64,000 nucleotides of DNA from Sphagnum magellanicum (taxonomy: Eukaryota > Streptophyta > Sphagnopsida > Sphagnales > Sphagnaceae). The position numbers and the translations under genes were made by a program. The DNA is taken from assembly GCA_021904315.1 (NCBI GenBank), contig CM038911.1, positions 3,655,780-3,719,779 on the forward strand, read 5' to 3'. Positions within the stretch are counted from its first letter, which is position 1. Every line of letters begins with the position of its first letter. Positions 1 through 12,719 of the stretch are shown here, piece after piece. The notes beneath the pieces were generated by a model. That model searched no databases and was not told where the DNA came from. It saw only the letters and a list, made by a program, of their open reading frames with translations.

Positions 1-725
1 AAGTACCAAATTTGGGTGGTTTTCAGTTTTTTCTGAAAATTGTTAGGTCTGGGTTTTTGAAAAACTTGTAAGAACTGCCTTGATTCTTGAAAAGTTTTTT
101 TTTTCTTCCCATCTCTAAGATAACTAAACAAAGTTTCAAAATTTTAAGAAAACAATTTCAACCAATTTTGAAAGTGCCAATTCTTACACATTTCATACTA
201 ATTGATTTTCAAAGGCAATTCTCATAAACTAATTATCAAAAGTTCAATTATTATTTCCAGCAAAAAGATCTTTTTTAAAAATTTACAAAAATACTATAAA
301 AAGATTTCTTCCAAAACTTTATATGCTCACAACACTCATTATATAGACTCCAAGGTGATGTACAATGCTGGTTCGCACAAAGTCAAACCGCTTGTCAAGC
401 TGACACTTTTCCGTCTCTTGGTACCAAGAAACTTCACCAAGGCCTTTCCCAATCTCCTAATCGATTTTTGCCGTACTGGATACACACAAGTGGAGCTAAC
501 AAATCCATACCTCGAAATCTCTCCCCCATCTCTCACCAAAACCAGTTAGTTTTAGAGATCTTGGGAAGCTCATGAAGGCGTGCATGCTTGATCTATTTTT
601 TCTACAGTGAAACTATTGTAGGCAGCTGCAATCTTGAGGAATGGGTTTTGGAGCTGGTTGATCAATCCTGGGGGCAAGTAGGTGGTTGAATCCTTTTTGT
701 TTCTTTTGAGATTGAAGGGAAAAAA
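1..725 (+). promoter_or_regulatory. Upstream region of the UGT relic, with a TATA-like motif
   Basis: No gene is recognised here. The first 300 bases are AT-rich. A TATATAG motif lies at about 340-346, roughly 385 bases before the UGT start codon, and could be the old TATA box; a long 5' leader would follow. The open frame at 202-549 resembles no family I know and its composition is not coding-like. The promoter reading is inference. Confidence 0.2.
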
Positions 726-3700
726 ATGAGTACTCTCAATGGGTCGAGGAGGGAGATGATTGCTGATTCTCCTCCTCCTCCTCACCTGGTGATGGTGCCT
801 ACTCCTGGCTTAGGACACGAAAATCCTTTCCTTCAAGCTGCTAGAAGGATAGCAGACGAGGGGATCATTGTCACTTACGTGAGCACCGACAGACACATCT
901 CCCAGGTCTTGAACAGGCGGAGTTTGTACATCTGAGAAGCAGCAGCAGCAGCTCCCAGCTTCTGCGGTTCGTGAACTTGCGGGATGGAATGGGTCATGTA
1001 GCAGAAAGAGAATTTTTCCTAATCATGCGAACCCAAGAAGTGGTAACGAAGCTAACTCAGCTGTTAGAGGAAGTGGTGATCGACCTTTGTTCACCAGAGA
1101 CCGAGAAGACGCGGTCTGTTGCGTCTGCACCTCCTCCCTGTTGCATTCTGCATGACATGTTCTCCACTTGGGCCCAAGACGTTGCTGACAACCTTCAGCT
1201 TGCTAAACACATGCTGTATGTCTCCCCAGCCTGTTGCTTCGCCATCTTATTCCAGGTTTCGCTTCCTTCATTCTGCCGTTTTTTTTGTGTCCTTGAAATG
1301 CACTGTAGGAAGTCTAAGAAAACGGATCAGAGGGACACAGAAAAGATTTGTTGTCAACTGTAAACCCTAGTTTTCGCTACCCATTTAGAGAATGTGATCT
1401 ACATCTGCAGTACTTACCAAGAACATGTCTTTTGCATTAGTAGTCATAATCTGAGAGTTCTTCAAGGGCATGGAACAACAAGATTTCACAAGAAAGTGCA
1501 GCTCTGCAAGCTTGAGCCGTTTGACTGATTCTTCTGGTTTCAGGAGAATCTAATGACCTGATGGTGAAATTGTCAATGTGATGGCAGGGACCACAACTGC
1601 GAAAAGAGGGTCGTGCTCCTGTGACACCAGAGAATGAACACATTCTTCTGATTTTCCCGTCTCCTTGGTGGATGCCACTGCGTGCCAGCAGACAGAGAGG
1701 GGCCATAGTTTTTATGTGTTGCCACTGTCATCCTGGTGAAGACTTTCCATGCCTTGGAATGGAGGGTTCTGAATGGCATTCGCTCTCAGGTTATCGGGAC
1801 AGAAGATGTCAAGGTTAACTTTCTTACACTTCACAATAATAAATCCTCTCTCCAATACGAGGTCTAGTTGATCTTGCTGTCAATCTAGACCATGAAAGAG
1901 GTAGGTTTTTCATTCAGAAGTCTAGAGCTTTTTTGTCAGCATTGTTTTCGGGGTTTAGCATCTTCCACAATTTAATGAACTCCGTTCTTGTTATTAAAAA
2001 GGAACAAAAGTGCTGCTTGTGCTGTATCCAGGTGTTCAGCCTTAAAACTCCAAGCACATTTTGACTTCACAAGGAATCCAGAGCTCTAGGGTTTGGAGTC
2101 TTTTGGAGGGGGGGTGTTGTGAGACACAATGTAGAGCTTGTATCTGTCAGCCCATGATCTTCAATGTCCAGTCTCTCATGCTGCAGTCCCACCTGGGTGC
2201 ACATGCCTTTGACAAAATTGCAGATCTGGGATTGTAACAAACCATTCAACTAGTTTGGAAAGGAAATTCTGCCATCATAGTGGGATGAAGAAGAGCTTCA
2301 AGGAAACTAAGTTGATGTTGAATGGCTTTGAATGATAGCATCTTGAACCTGTTTTTGCAGACCAAAGTTATCTTGGAAATAGGTCCGTTGCTCCCAGAGG
2401 CACAGTTTTGTGATGATGGAACAGGTGATCACATAATCAAGGAAACCACCCATGAGAAACACCTATGCATACTTTGGCTCAACTTTCAGGTCCCATCATC
2501 TGTCCTATTCTTTTCATTTGGGAGTGTTGCTACACTCTCAGCTCCTCAAATCCTGGATTTGGCAGCAGGCATTGAAGCCAGTAATCAACCCTTCTTGTGG
2601 ATTTTGCATCCCCCAGATGCCCCTATGGTGACCCATGGCTGTGATGGTGCTCTGCCTGCATTGGAATTCCTCCCTCCAGGTATCTCTACTGGCTCACGCT
2701 ACTACCTCTTTTGGAATCAGAGGCCATACAACCCATAAACTAATAAACTGGCACATGCGCAAGTCGATCCAGCTGCGGAGCAGTTCCTCATTCCCACCTG
2801 CAGCAAACATTGGAATTGGTACCTCAAATTAAGGTGCACATATGTAAACATCTATGCTGCAAGTTTCTAATCAACTGCAATGAAATTTGTAGTTGTAATC
2901 TTCACAGTCTCCAGGGGTCAAAGGCTGGTGTGATCAAATTGAACCTTCTGTATATAAACAAGGGCTGGCATTTTGGTCTGAGGGTCGCAGTCACAGAGTA
3001 TGTGAGGGGGGGTCTTTTGGAAACAGGGTTTGAGGAACGTACAAAGGATAGAGGGATGATTTATTTGGGTTGGGCACCACAAGTGGAAATCTTACACCAC
3101 CCTGCTGTAGGTGGTTTCTTGTCACACTCAGGATGGAACTCTGTACTGGAGAGTATATGTGCAGGAATCCCAATCCTTTCATGGCCCATGGTTTCAGAAC
3201 AGAAGCTCATTTGCAGGTCAGTATATAACTGTTTCACAGGGGTGAACACTATTCCAATTCCAGGATGACCCTAGAGTGATGCTGTACAGGAGAGTGGTTC
3301 ATGTGAGATCACAATGTTGTGGAGGTAACAGGGGAAAGGACAGCCAACAAGCTGTTGGCACTCATGCAACACTGAGGATGCTCTTATTTGCTTTTCCACT
3401 TTGGGATCCCAGGGAAAGAAGGCTGTTTGCTTGAGGCATTTTCACCTGTTTTATGGTCCAATGGAACTCTAGCTCTGCATTTTTGACTCTCAAGTTCAGT
3501 GGTGATAATGATTGTAGTGGAATTTGAGAATCAAATTATGACATCTTTGCAGGTTTCTAGTGGACACAGCAAAGTTGGCGATTGAGATACAGAAAAATAA
3601 GGATGGACTAGTGACAAATGAGGAGGTTGAGCAGAAAGTGAGGGCTTTGATGCAAGGGGAGGAAGGTCAATGCATAAAAAGAAATGTTGTTAAAATGCAA

Positions 3701-3868
3701 GGAAATGCAAGAAAGGCAGTGGCAGATGGGGGAATATCCAAACAGAATTTTGAAGCTTATATTGACCATCTGCGGACAGGAAGACCATTGAAGAATGCAG
3801 AGTTCAATGATGGAGAGGTGAGATCTGGAATCACAGGAACTACCCATCATATGGATCCAGTCTCATGA
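726..3868 (+). pseudogene. UDP-glycosyltransferase (plant UGT family 1), decayed, five exons
   Basis: The family moves sugar from a UDP-sugar to small molecules in the cytosol. Five exon-like blocks are visible: 726-1255, about 1544-1813, 2361-2679, 2991-3216 and 3553-3868. The N-terminal block carries the PTPGLGHENP acceptor-site motif. The fourth holds a complete 44-residue PSPG box (3071-3202), from WAPQ to SEQ, with HSGWNS where HCGWNS is usual and Gln at position 44, as in UDP-glucose users. The last three blocks join in phase with GT-AG introns. The gene is broken: a one-base frame change near 911 (the frame resumes at EFVHL), an in-frame stop near 1580, and a further frame change between about 1690 and 1740, after which ILVKTFHALE resumes. 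I call it a pseudogene. Sequencing error cannot be excluded but would need several independent errors. The start ATG at 726 is the only reasonable one. Confidence 0.8.
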
Positions 3869-4662
3869 ATTGATATTTGTCCTTGAGTTCACTGATGCTT
3901 CTATTTGTTTATGCAAGTTTCAGGACATTAGTCATTACCAGTTTCATGAACTGGATAACATGTTAAGCTGGCATGGACAGTAATTGCTTTAAGAATTATG
4001 TTCTATACTGCCAGTGAATTCTCAGTTTGTCAATCCTGGATTTGGTGATGGTTCTCATCCTGATCCTCTGAGGATTGCAAGAGATGAAGATAATCAACAT
4101 GTAGCATGAATAATGAATTTTTTTTTTTTGAGGTGCTCTTATTCTAGATAATGCCAATTTTGATCAACTTGTGTAGCAATTTCCCTTACCTTCTTGGCTT
4201 GTAGATGTTTTTCACATGCATTTGATGCCAGATTACTATTTGTGGATTAGTTGCGTTAACATGTGGACAACAACTTTATATAATTGTAATCAAAGACATG
4301 GATGAAACAAACACTCACAGTCAGTTATTTGCAGTATTCACTATGGTCATTATTGTTGTTGAGCATAATGTTTGATTGTTACATCTTGTACTTGATGATG
4401 GCAAACATTTGCATGTGGTTCATGAGCCTTGCAAATAGGATCTCAGTGGTGTTTTAGGATTTAGTTCATGGGCTTGGTGACATTGAATTTTAACATTGCA
4501 TCAAAAGGAATGGGTGGTTGTTTGATGTTATGGTTGATCATGGGGCATTTCCATTACACATGGGAGTCAGAGATCTTCATGGGTAGTTTCACAAAGGCTT
4601 TGGAGATGTATATTCTTGATATATCTCCACCTTCAACAGCTGTGGATGTTTTTATGGTAGAG
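3869..4662. other. Intergenic, nothing recognised
   Basis: This is AT-rich sequence between the UGT stop and the second UGT fragment. The open frame at 4468-4665 matches nothing I know. No repeat or RNA gene was seen. Confidence 0.4.
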
Positions 4663-4850
4663 TAAAATGTCCATGCATACAAAGTAGTGTTGAAATGCAA
4701 ATAAATCCAAGAAAAGCTGTACCCAAAGGGGTGAATTATCCAAACAGAATTTTGAAGAATATGAACTGACCACATGTGGACACAAAGACATTTTGCAGAA
4801 TGCAGTGTTGACTGATGGGAAGGTGAGATCAGTCCAGTTGCCACTGATGG
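4663..4850 (+). pseudogene. Second, decayed fragment of a UGT C-terminus
   Basis: The sequence aligns by eye with the last exon of the UGT relic (about 3640-3830). Shared landmarks are the stretch around TCCAAACAGAATTTTGAAG, the following ACCA..TG.GGACA segment, and GGTGAGATC near the end. It covers only the last 60 or so codons, and the frame is broken. It sits a few bases before the kinase relic, so it looks like a duplicated UGT tail left behind by a rearrangement, not a separate gene. Confidence 0.7.
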
Positions 4851-4854
4851 ATAT

Positions 4855-4914
4855 CTTGCAGAGATGAAATTTCAGAGATCTCTCAGGATTCTCCAGAAAT
4901 TTCATCTCTGCAAG
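4855..4914. repeat. Perfect 19-bp inverted repeat at the UGT-fragment/kinase junction
   Basis: The arms at 4855-4873 and 4896-4914 are exact reverse complements, separated by 22 bases that themselves contain the palindrome AGAGATCTCT. The right arm largely belongs to the kinase relic: TTCATCTCTGCAAG is also present in the intact gene near 30209-30222. The left arm is an inverted copy of it. Confidence 0.85.
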
Positions 4915-6590
4915 AGAATAACAGAAGAGTTCTCCAGTATTTAGTGGAAAACAAGACTTCTTTCCTCATCAACAAGCAACAGTGTCTGCTTCTTTTCAAA
5001 AAGCTATTAGAGACTGAGAAAACACTGAAAACAATCCAGGATAAGCTTTCTCACGATGATAATACTAGTTCAGGATTTCCAAATGTGGGTCCAGCAACTC
5101 AGGAACTTGTCCATGTGCTAAAAGCTGCTCACAAGACAATCCTCAAAGACTGCCTCTGCAATGACAGATGGATGGAATCAGCTCTTATACAAGGCGGAGA
5201 CTTGAAGGAAACTTTTGCTCAAATTCTGTATGACCTACAATGGTATGTACTGGTACTGTGTAACATTTTCTTGGAGTGGACAATTTGAGACAATTGGACT
5301 CCCCCATGCTGGTGTCTTGAAGCAGTAGATTGTGACAGGAAACTAAGTGAACATGACAATGACAGTTTGTTGAGAGCTGCAAAGCAGGATCAGGAGGATC
5401 TCAAGGATCTCCTATAGAACTTGAAGGGGGGACCATGCTTGCCATGGAGAATGCTGTACTGGAATCCATATAAATATGCAATACCTTGCAACACAATTCC
5501 TGAACAAGTTGGAGTTCCAAGAGCAGTCCCAAGCTTTTCCTACACTGGCTAAGAAGAACTACCTTGAAGAGCTGCATAAAGTCAATGGAATCAAGTTCAG
5601 TAAATGGCCTAATGTTGGGTTGGAAATATGCAAGATCTAGATAAAGGTCATCTGCTAGGTTCAGGGTCATTTGGAAGTTTACACAAAGCAAATTGGCTTG
5701 GAGAGTCATATGCTATGAGGATCCCTGGATATCAAGCCAGAGCTTGCAGCTCTGGCATGTGTTTACCACCCTCACATTACGCATCTTGTTTGCTGTGCTA
5801 AAGGTGAAGGGAGCAGTGTATATGTCATGGAACGCATGGATCTCTCCCAAATGTTGACAGACCGGTCAAAGGACAGCCAACCCTCCCTTATTGGACATGT
5901 GGGTGTCATGCTTCAAATAGCAGAAGGGATGAATTATCTTCACAACAAGGGTCTAGTGCACTGTGATCTCAAGACAGATAATATTCTCATCAGTGTGATG
6001 GTCCTTGCTCTGAAAGTTTAATGTCAGATCCAGTGGTCAAGCCCCTCTGGATTGCCAAAATCTAGGATTGTGGCAGCACAAAAGTCAAAATGGACAGTGC
6101 ACATACAGAAAAACAGACCATGAACACCACCTCAATCATGTTTATGGCACCTGAAATGTTTGCAGTTGAACATGCTGAGCAGCTGCCTGAGAGATGCCAT
6201 CCCAAGAACACAGATGTGTAGAATGTTGGACTTATTTGCTTTGCAGTGCTGATTGGGGAGCCTCCTCCCTTTCCAGTTGATGAATTGCTGAAGCCTACTG
6301 TATTCAAAGATAGGGTGCAAGAGGGGAAGAGACCGCAGCTGCCACCTTACTGTCCCAGTCAATTGTACAATCTTATCCAACAATGTTGGGATGGAAACCC
6401 TGATGAGCGACCTGACTTCCAGGACATTTGCACAAAGTTGAGGCACGTCAAAGGTTTACTTCTTACAGGTATGGCACAATGTATGAGAATCGGCAACACA
6501 TTTCTGATCTGTGTAAGAATAATGCAAAGGGAACTGAAGCCTGAACTGCATGAGGAATAGGCTTAGTATCTAATTTTTATGAAGCATGAT
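4898..6590 (+). pseudogene. Decayed paralogue of the MLKL-like kinase at 30185
   Basis: Nucleotide and protein similarity to the intact kinase runs from just inside its start codon to about 20 bases past its stop. The N-terminal domain is recognisable (FPNVGPATQELVHVLKAA, then NDRWMESALIQGG). The kinase C-lobe is too (GLVHCDLKTDN, QQCWDGNPDERP). The copy cannot work: the frame changes several times, a stop precedes the DFG position, HRD has become HCD and DFG reads DCG. No initiator Met equivalent to that of the intact copy is present, because similarity starts after that point. It lies directly behind a broken UGT tail. Confidence 0.9.
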
Positions 6591-9473
6591 AGTTTGATGC
6601 AGTTTTGGAAATTTGAAAACTCCACTTTTGTTTGTGCAGGAGGCTTGTCACCAGAAGGTGGGAATTTATTGGCATCAAGGCGAAAATCCAATTTTTTCAA
6701 GGAAGAGTACTTTTGAACCAATATCAAACATTTGATATGGTAGGAAGAAATCATTTTGGCAGAGAATTTCAAAGAAGTTATTCGAGTTGAGCTTAGCAGA
6801 AATAAGTTTGTCCAGATTCTTGGTGAATGAAAATCCTTTGTTCAGGTTCCATTTACATACTTAGGTTTACATCCTTGTGGCTAAATCAGATTTGGAGGGA
6901 TATTTCCAAATTAGTTGAAGTCATTGCAACTTACTCCATAGGTTCATCCTGCATGTTTAACTCCAGGGTGTTGCTTGGAATTCAGACATTCTGACTTCAC
7001 ATACATCAATAAGTCCAGACTTGGGATCTATTGCATTTTCTCAAGTTTGTATTAGAGCCAAAATCCATCTTATTATTGCTCCATTGCTTGATGAAGTGCA
7101 AAAGGATTTGCTTTGCCATTGATGAGGTCTAATCTCAAGATTTAGATAACTAATGGTGACTTCTACAAGCAATGTGCTTACCAAATTGACAATTTGTCTA
7201 ACAACAACTATTTAATTTGGAATGTCAGAATACAGATGTTAATTAAGTCTGGATCATGGAGAGTGTTTGATGGAAGTCAACCTAACCCAAGAATTCTAAA
7301 TTTGCTAATTAACTACTGCATACAGGGATGCCAATAATCACCTTGATGTAGAAAAGAAATCAGCATAAAAACTAAAAAGCAAAATGTTGGGAATTATTTT
7401 TTCATTTCTATGGTCGTTGCAAATATTTCTGTTCTGTTATGGCAAAGAGGCAAACCCAGTAGTGTACAAACTTGTCTGGAGGGAAAATCAAACGAAACAA
7501 ACAGCATGATTTGCGTATGGGGTCTTGATTCAGTGGGTAGTTATCATGGAACCAGTCTTGATGCTTTCTTTCCGAATTCTTTGGTTGTCTGTGCATCACA
7601 TGCAGGGTGAACTCAAGCAACTGAGGATTTTGATTGCTGCTTGCCACAACGGTCCAAAATGGCTATTGAGCTTCCAATCGCTCCTTGTGACATTCACGCA
7701 GGTTTACGATAAAGATACCCAACAATGGAAAAGAGGGATTTGGCATCCCCTTGTCTACCTGATCTCATGTGACCCCAACTTTACAGTGAACCCAAAAAAA
7801 AAAGCCCATTTTGCGTTAAGTAAATTCCTGGCTGTCCGGACACTAATTGCTTAACCGGTCTAAATTTGCATGTTAAATACTGCGTACAGGGATGCCAATA
7901 TTATCTTGATGTGGAAAAGACAATTAGCATCAAAACTGAAAATTTCCTCATGTTCACCATCCCTTCCTTTTGGGGTTTTCACCCATCATTGCACACAATA
8001 TTATTGATATAATCAGTGCAAAATATCATGGTCTTCCATCCTCTTGCATCCTCCAACATTAATAAATGTATCTCCTCACAACCAATGGTGAACATCACTT
8101 TTCCATAAACTTTCTGTGATAGGAAGACAACACCTTAAAGCTGTCATAAAGCTAAGATGACAGCAAGAATCAAGATATGACAACATTCATGGCCACCACA
8201 CGGCCTGCCATGTATGACCTTGTCATGCCTTGATAGGCAGCAATGCATGAAGTGATGAGTGGATCACATAAAGGGCCTGGCTATACATGGGTATTGGGAG
8301 ACGATGAATGGGGTCAAGAATCGGTGAGAAAAGTCTTGTTATATAGTCATGTAGCCCCACAAATTGAACAAGGTCTGGAAGGCATGTGGGGGCCAGAGCA
8401 AACTTGTTGATAAGGTTTGTTTTGTACAAGTTGCATATTAAAAAAACCTTGGTTTAAATAATGTGAAGGTATTTGCAATATATTCAAGCAAGGTCACATG
8501 AATTCTGTGGCGTTGAAATATTGGGTGAGTAGACTTGGAGGTAAAGTGAGTATTTTCTGCAAATTTTTGGATAAATTCAAATATTCCAACATTCAAAATT
8601 GGAAAAGCAACAGCTCCAGCTGCACCTCTAGAGGTGCATTTCGTACCCTGCAAATTGTAATCCAACTATTTTTAGGTCCAAGGGTAAGGAAATATGGTGG
8701 TGGATGATGTCCACTAGTCACAACAAATAAAAATCCTATTCATTACCTAATAATAAAGTTTCATGAGTGCTATAGCCTATAAGCCCTGTATTTTATTAAA
8801 AGAAAAGAAAAAGAATAGGCCTTGTATCGAAACGAGCGTTTGGATAAAAAAACATTAAAGAATCTTTAAAGGTGGCCAAGAGCAAGTGAAAAGCTAGCAC
8901 GTCCAGAGTCCAGAGGCGACTAATGAGTCCTCTCCCGCACTTAGCTAGACATCCATCAAGTGTATGTCATCTACCTTACCATGTGATCAGATTCGATAGC
9001 CGAGTGCCGAATTGAATTAATTTTAGAGCATGGGAGTTGTTTTAATCTCAAATTAAACTTTTTTAGCTTTCAGACACACATTAAATTTTTAATATATCAA
9101 TAACTTGTACGAGGTACAGTTCAAAGAATAAATTTGTTTTTTGGATAATAATTGCAACACGTGTTGAAGGAGGATGTTGAAAATTAAGATATAGAGGAAC
9201 TTTTCAAGAAAAGTTAAAAAATTAGTAATCTTTTTTTGGGTGATGTTCATGACTTGTTTTAAAGGAGGATGTTGAAAGCTAGGATATCAAGGAGCTTTTA
9301 AAAATGATGGGATTGTCCCCAATAATAGTCAAATGTGTTCTACCTTGGACTTTTGTGTTATTCTAAGATTGTATTTTTTGATGTTTTTATATTATGTATT
9401 TGTTTTGTCAAGTTAATTTTATATAAAAATTTCAGAAATTTGAAGTGATTATAAATTTTGAATGTTTCTAATT
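6591..9473. other. Gene-poor region with short duplications
   Basis: No gene is recognised. Two related segments of about 85 bp in direct orientation (7293-7381 and 7858-7946) share the phrase ACAGGGATGCCAATA and flank about 480 bp of unrelated sequence. A second local duplication, sharing AAGGAGGATGTTGAAA, lies near 9165 and 9262. Open frames at 7408-7854 are short and match nothing known. Confidence 0.4.
7293..7946 (+). repeat. Pair of ~85-bp direct repeats 565 bp apart
   Basis: Both copies contain CTAAATTTGC, then ACTGC.TACAGGGATGCCAATA and TTGATGT.GAAAAGA with several substitutions. They could be remnants of a local duplication or the ends of an old insertion. No coding content between them is recognised. 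Confidence 0.5.
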
Positions 9474-9500
9474 CACTATTACAAAACATGTCTTCAATCC
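9474..9500 (+). mobile_element. Isolated CACTA-type left terminus
   Basis: CACTATTACAAAACATGT resembles the terminal inverted repeat of the complete element at 15214-16217. No matching right end was found for it, so it is a relic end or a truncated element. Confidence 0.4.
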
Positions 9501-9779
9501 ACCTAACATTCCAGTCAAGTTTCACTTAAATTGGGTCAACTCTATCAAAGTGGATTGTTGGAGATTTTGGATGAAGGTGCCAATAAGCTAGAACATCTGA
9601 AAAAGATCCCATTGAGATTTCATCGTGCAACAACTCATTCCACTAAACTCTACTCGTCCACTTGGGACACAAAATATTCATCATTTTTACCAAAATTAAT
9701 CCTATGTAATTGTGTGGTGGAATCTAGTGGAGTTTGGTGGACTGTTCCATTCCATCATATATTGACTATACTGAAATTT

Positions 9780-9960
9780 GATGGATTGGTTTAATAGATT
9801 GGATTGGCGGAATTATTGGTCTAATGGGTTGGCTTAGTTGAATTGTTGGTGTACTGGATTGGCTTAGTGGAATTATTGGCATATTGGATTTATTGATTTA
9901 ATGGATTAACTTGGTAGAATTGTTACCCTTATAGTACAATTGTTGGTCCAATGAAACTTT
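9780..9960 (+). repeat. TTGG-rich degenerate tandem repeat
   Basis: Units of roughly 30-35 bp built on GGATTGGCTTAGTGGAATT, with loose variants, repeat about five times. There is no coding signal. Confidence 0.5.
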
Positions 9961-10729
9961 TGGTTTAATGCATTGGTCCATTGTGTTGAACTTCAATAGT
10001 TCATAATGCTTAAATGATGTAGTAGTGATGTCCAATGTCCCCAAGGATTAAATGTGTTCCATGAATGGTTGCACTTCAAGGTGGACATATATGGAAAGCT
10101 TATATACATGGTGTAAACATGATTATGTGTAATATAGTGATAATGTGTTTCAATGTGGGTGGTCTAAGATGGGTTTCACCTTAGGGATTAGGAAAACATG
10201 TTCATTCTACCAAATATCTTAATTGCCACATTTGCATGTACATGAACCAAATCATTTCGAACAATTATAATGAATAAGATTCATTATCAATGGTTTGTTC
10301 ATGAATGTGTTTGCCTTGACTTTCAAATGCATTTGTGGTAGAGCACATGCATTCATCACCTCTTTCCATAACAACAATAGTGCGAGTTGCATACATGTGT
10401 ATTTTGTGAAAATCATACTTGGAAATTACATTATAATTCAAACATGACCAAAATAAGACCTAAAAAAATGGAAACAATGTTGTATTTGTTCATTCTAGTA
10501 TAACTTCTTAGATCACAAACAAAAATAATCATTTCATGCCATATTTTCTTACTGCCACCTTTTGCATACATGTTAAACAAGTTACATCCAACAAAGACAT
10601 TGGTAAATCCCATCCATTTTCAAAGGTTTAAAAATTTGTTCACAAGCATACATGCTTCTTGAATGACCTTCAACTATAATATCTATGTTAACCATGCATT
10701 CAAAACCCCATGGCAGCAAGCAAATTAAA

Positions 10730-11050
10730 TTATATACATTTGCTTATGGTTGAAATCATTCTTGGAAACTAAATCACACCCATGGCAACAAGAAAGCTAG
10801 GTACTTGTATGTGCTACAAATTAGATTCGGAAATTACATCAACACCCCACAAGCAGTAATAAAGTTGGGTTGCATCCATTTGTAGCATCCATTAGACTTG
10901 GAAATTGTATCAGCACCCAATAACAGTAAGAAAATCGGGTTACATTCATTTGTATGTGGTGCAAATTAGACCTAGAAATTGTATCAACACCCTATGGCAA
11001 CAAGAAAATTGGGTTGCATTTGGGTTCATTCATAATTGAAGTACCAAAAA
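10730..11050 (+). repeat. ~75-bp degenerate tandem repeat, about four copies
   Basis: Each copy contains variants of GGTTGCATCCATTTGTATG, GCTACAAATTAGAC, GGAAATTACATCAACACC and GGCAACAAGAAA. A diverged piece reappears near 11810. The surrounding 9.5-12.7 kb is AT-rich with no recognised gene. The 78-codon frame at 11299 is unconvincing. Confidence 0.5.
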
Positions 11051-12719
11051 GGAGTGTCTAAATTTTTAAAGACTACAAAGGACAACTTTGGATTTTTGTT
11101 TATCTTACATTATTACAGTTGTAGTGGATTGTTGTAAGCTAATAAATAAAATGATGTTTTGTTAAATTAATAGAAATATTTTAAAATAATTTGGATACTA
11201 TGTAAATTTCATTTTTGAGTCTTGTAAATTAATTATACCAAGTGTTTAAATTGCACTTTTTAAAAAAGGAATCAAAAGGAATGCATAAAATTATATAGTT
11301 GATTTCAAACTTTTTACACAACAAAAGCATGCCCCTTCTATCTCAATATGTCATGTGTTCATTGGATGAATTTGATGAAAAACCAAATCATACAAAATGT
11401 CAAAGTCTTGAAATTTTGAAGGAAAGGGCACCTACAAGGGAAAAGACTCATTTTTTTAACCATTTGACAAAAAACTTATGTTCAATGGGTTCAAAATGTT
11501 TAGCTTTATGTATAGGTCACATGTGCAAAAAATAATCTTACCAAAAAACATGTTCAGCTGTCCATTGAAACTCAATTTGGGATCTTTTAAGATTTTTTGC
11601 ATTTCTAGCTATACACCAAAACATTCATAGACAATTATGTATTAATGTGAAAACTCACCACTTTTGCATGAATTATCTTAAATTAGATTAATCAATTTTT
11701 CTCATTTAAATTTGTTTCAAGTAAATGTTATTGTCAAAAGTAGCCTCATAAAAATCTTGGGATTTTTTTTTCCTTTTTTTGGTACCCCAATTATGAATGG
11801 ACCCATCCATTTGTATGTGCTACAAATCAAACCTAAAAACTACATCAAAGCTCAAAAGATCAACAAACTTTGATGGCTTTTGGAAAAAATAAAAAATAAA
11901 AAAATTTGAAAAACATTTGAAAAGTATTGACCTTTTCAAAAGGTTAAGGTTATACACCATTAAATTTTTTTTCCTTTGCAACCAAGGAAATAATGACTAG
12001 TTATCTTGAATGACTTTATCAATGACCACAATCACATCATAATTGCATTATCTACATGGAATAAATATGATTAATAAATAAATCACTTACATGATTGATG
12101 GATGAGAATTTATGAAATAAACATACTTCATCCATTTTCCATCAACCATATTTCACCCATTATGGTATTTGAGTGTGTGCTAAAGAATAAGACATTGACA
12201 TGGATTATCAAATTGTCATTTTTTCAAATAATGAAATAGCTAAATCTAGTTTATGACTAAATTTTGATTACTTCAAATGGCGTGGAAAATATTGTCATGA
12301 TCCCGTGTCATTAAAAAATGGGTCCCATTTATGTTCTAAACTTTTGAAACTTATAAAATGACTTATATATGATTAAATAATTACTACTACATGGACAACA
12401 TAGCCTTTTGTATAACTATACAATCACTAACCTTAGATGATGTGGTACCCTAAGTGGTCATACAATTATTTTACAGTGATTCAAAAATAAATATTAGTAA
12501 TTTAATATGAGTACAAATGGACATAATCAATTACAACATGTAAGGAACGTATTTGGATTAATATTATACATATAGGTAATATATAAAAACCTTCATTACG
12601 TTTTTAAAAAATGTATTTGATATATAATCCATTTTAAATATTCAATGTGATTAAATTAGATATTATATATTGAAATAAATTTTAATGGTAATAGTATGGT
12701 ATATTATTAAAAAAATTTA

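Noticed and set aside
202-549. 115-codon frame at the window start
   Set aside because: Composition and content are not coding-like; it lies where the UGT promoter and leader would be.
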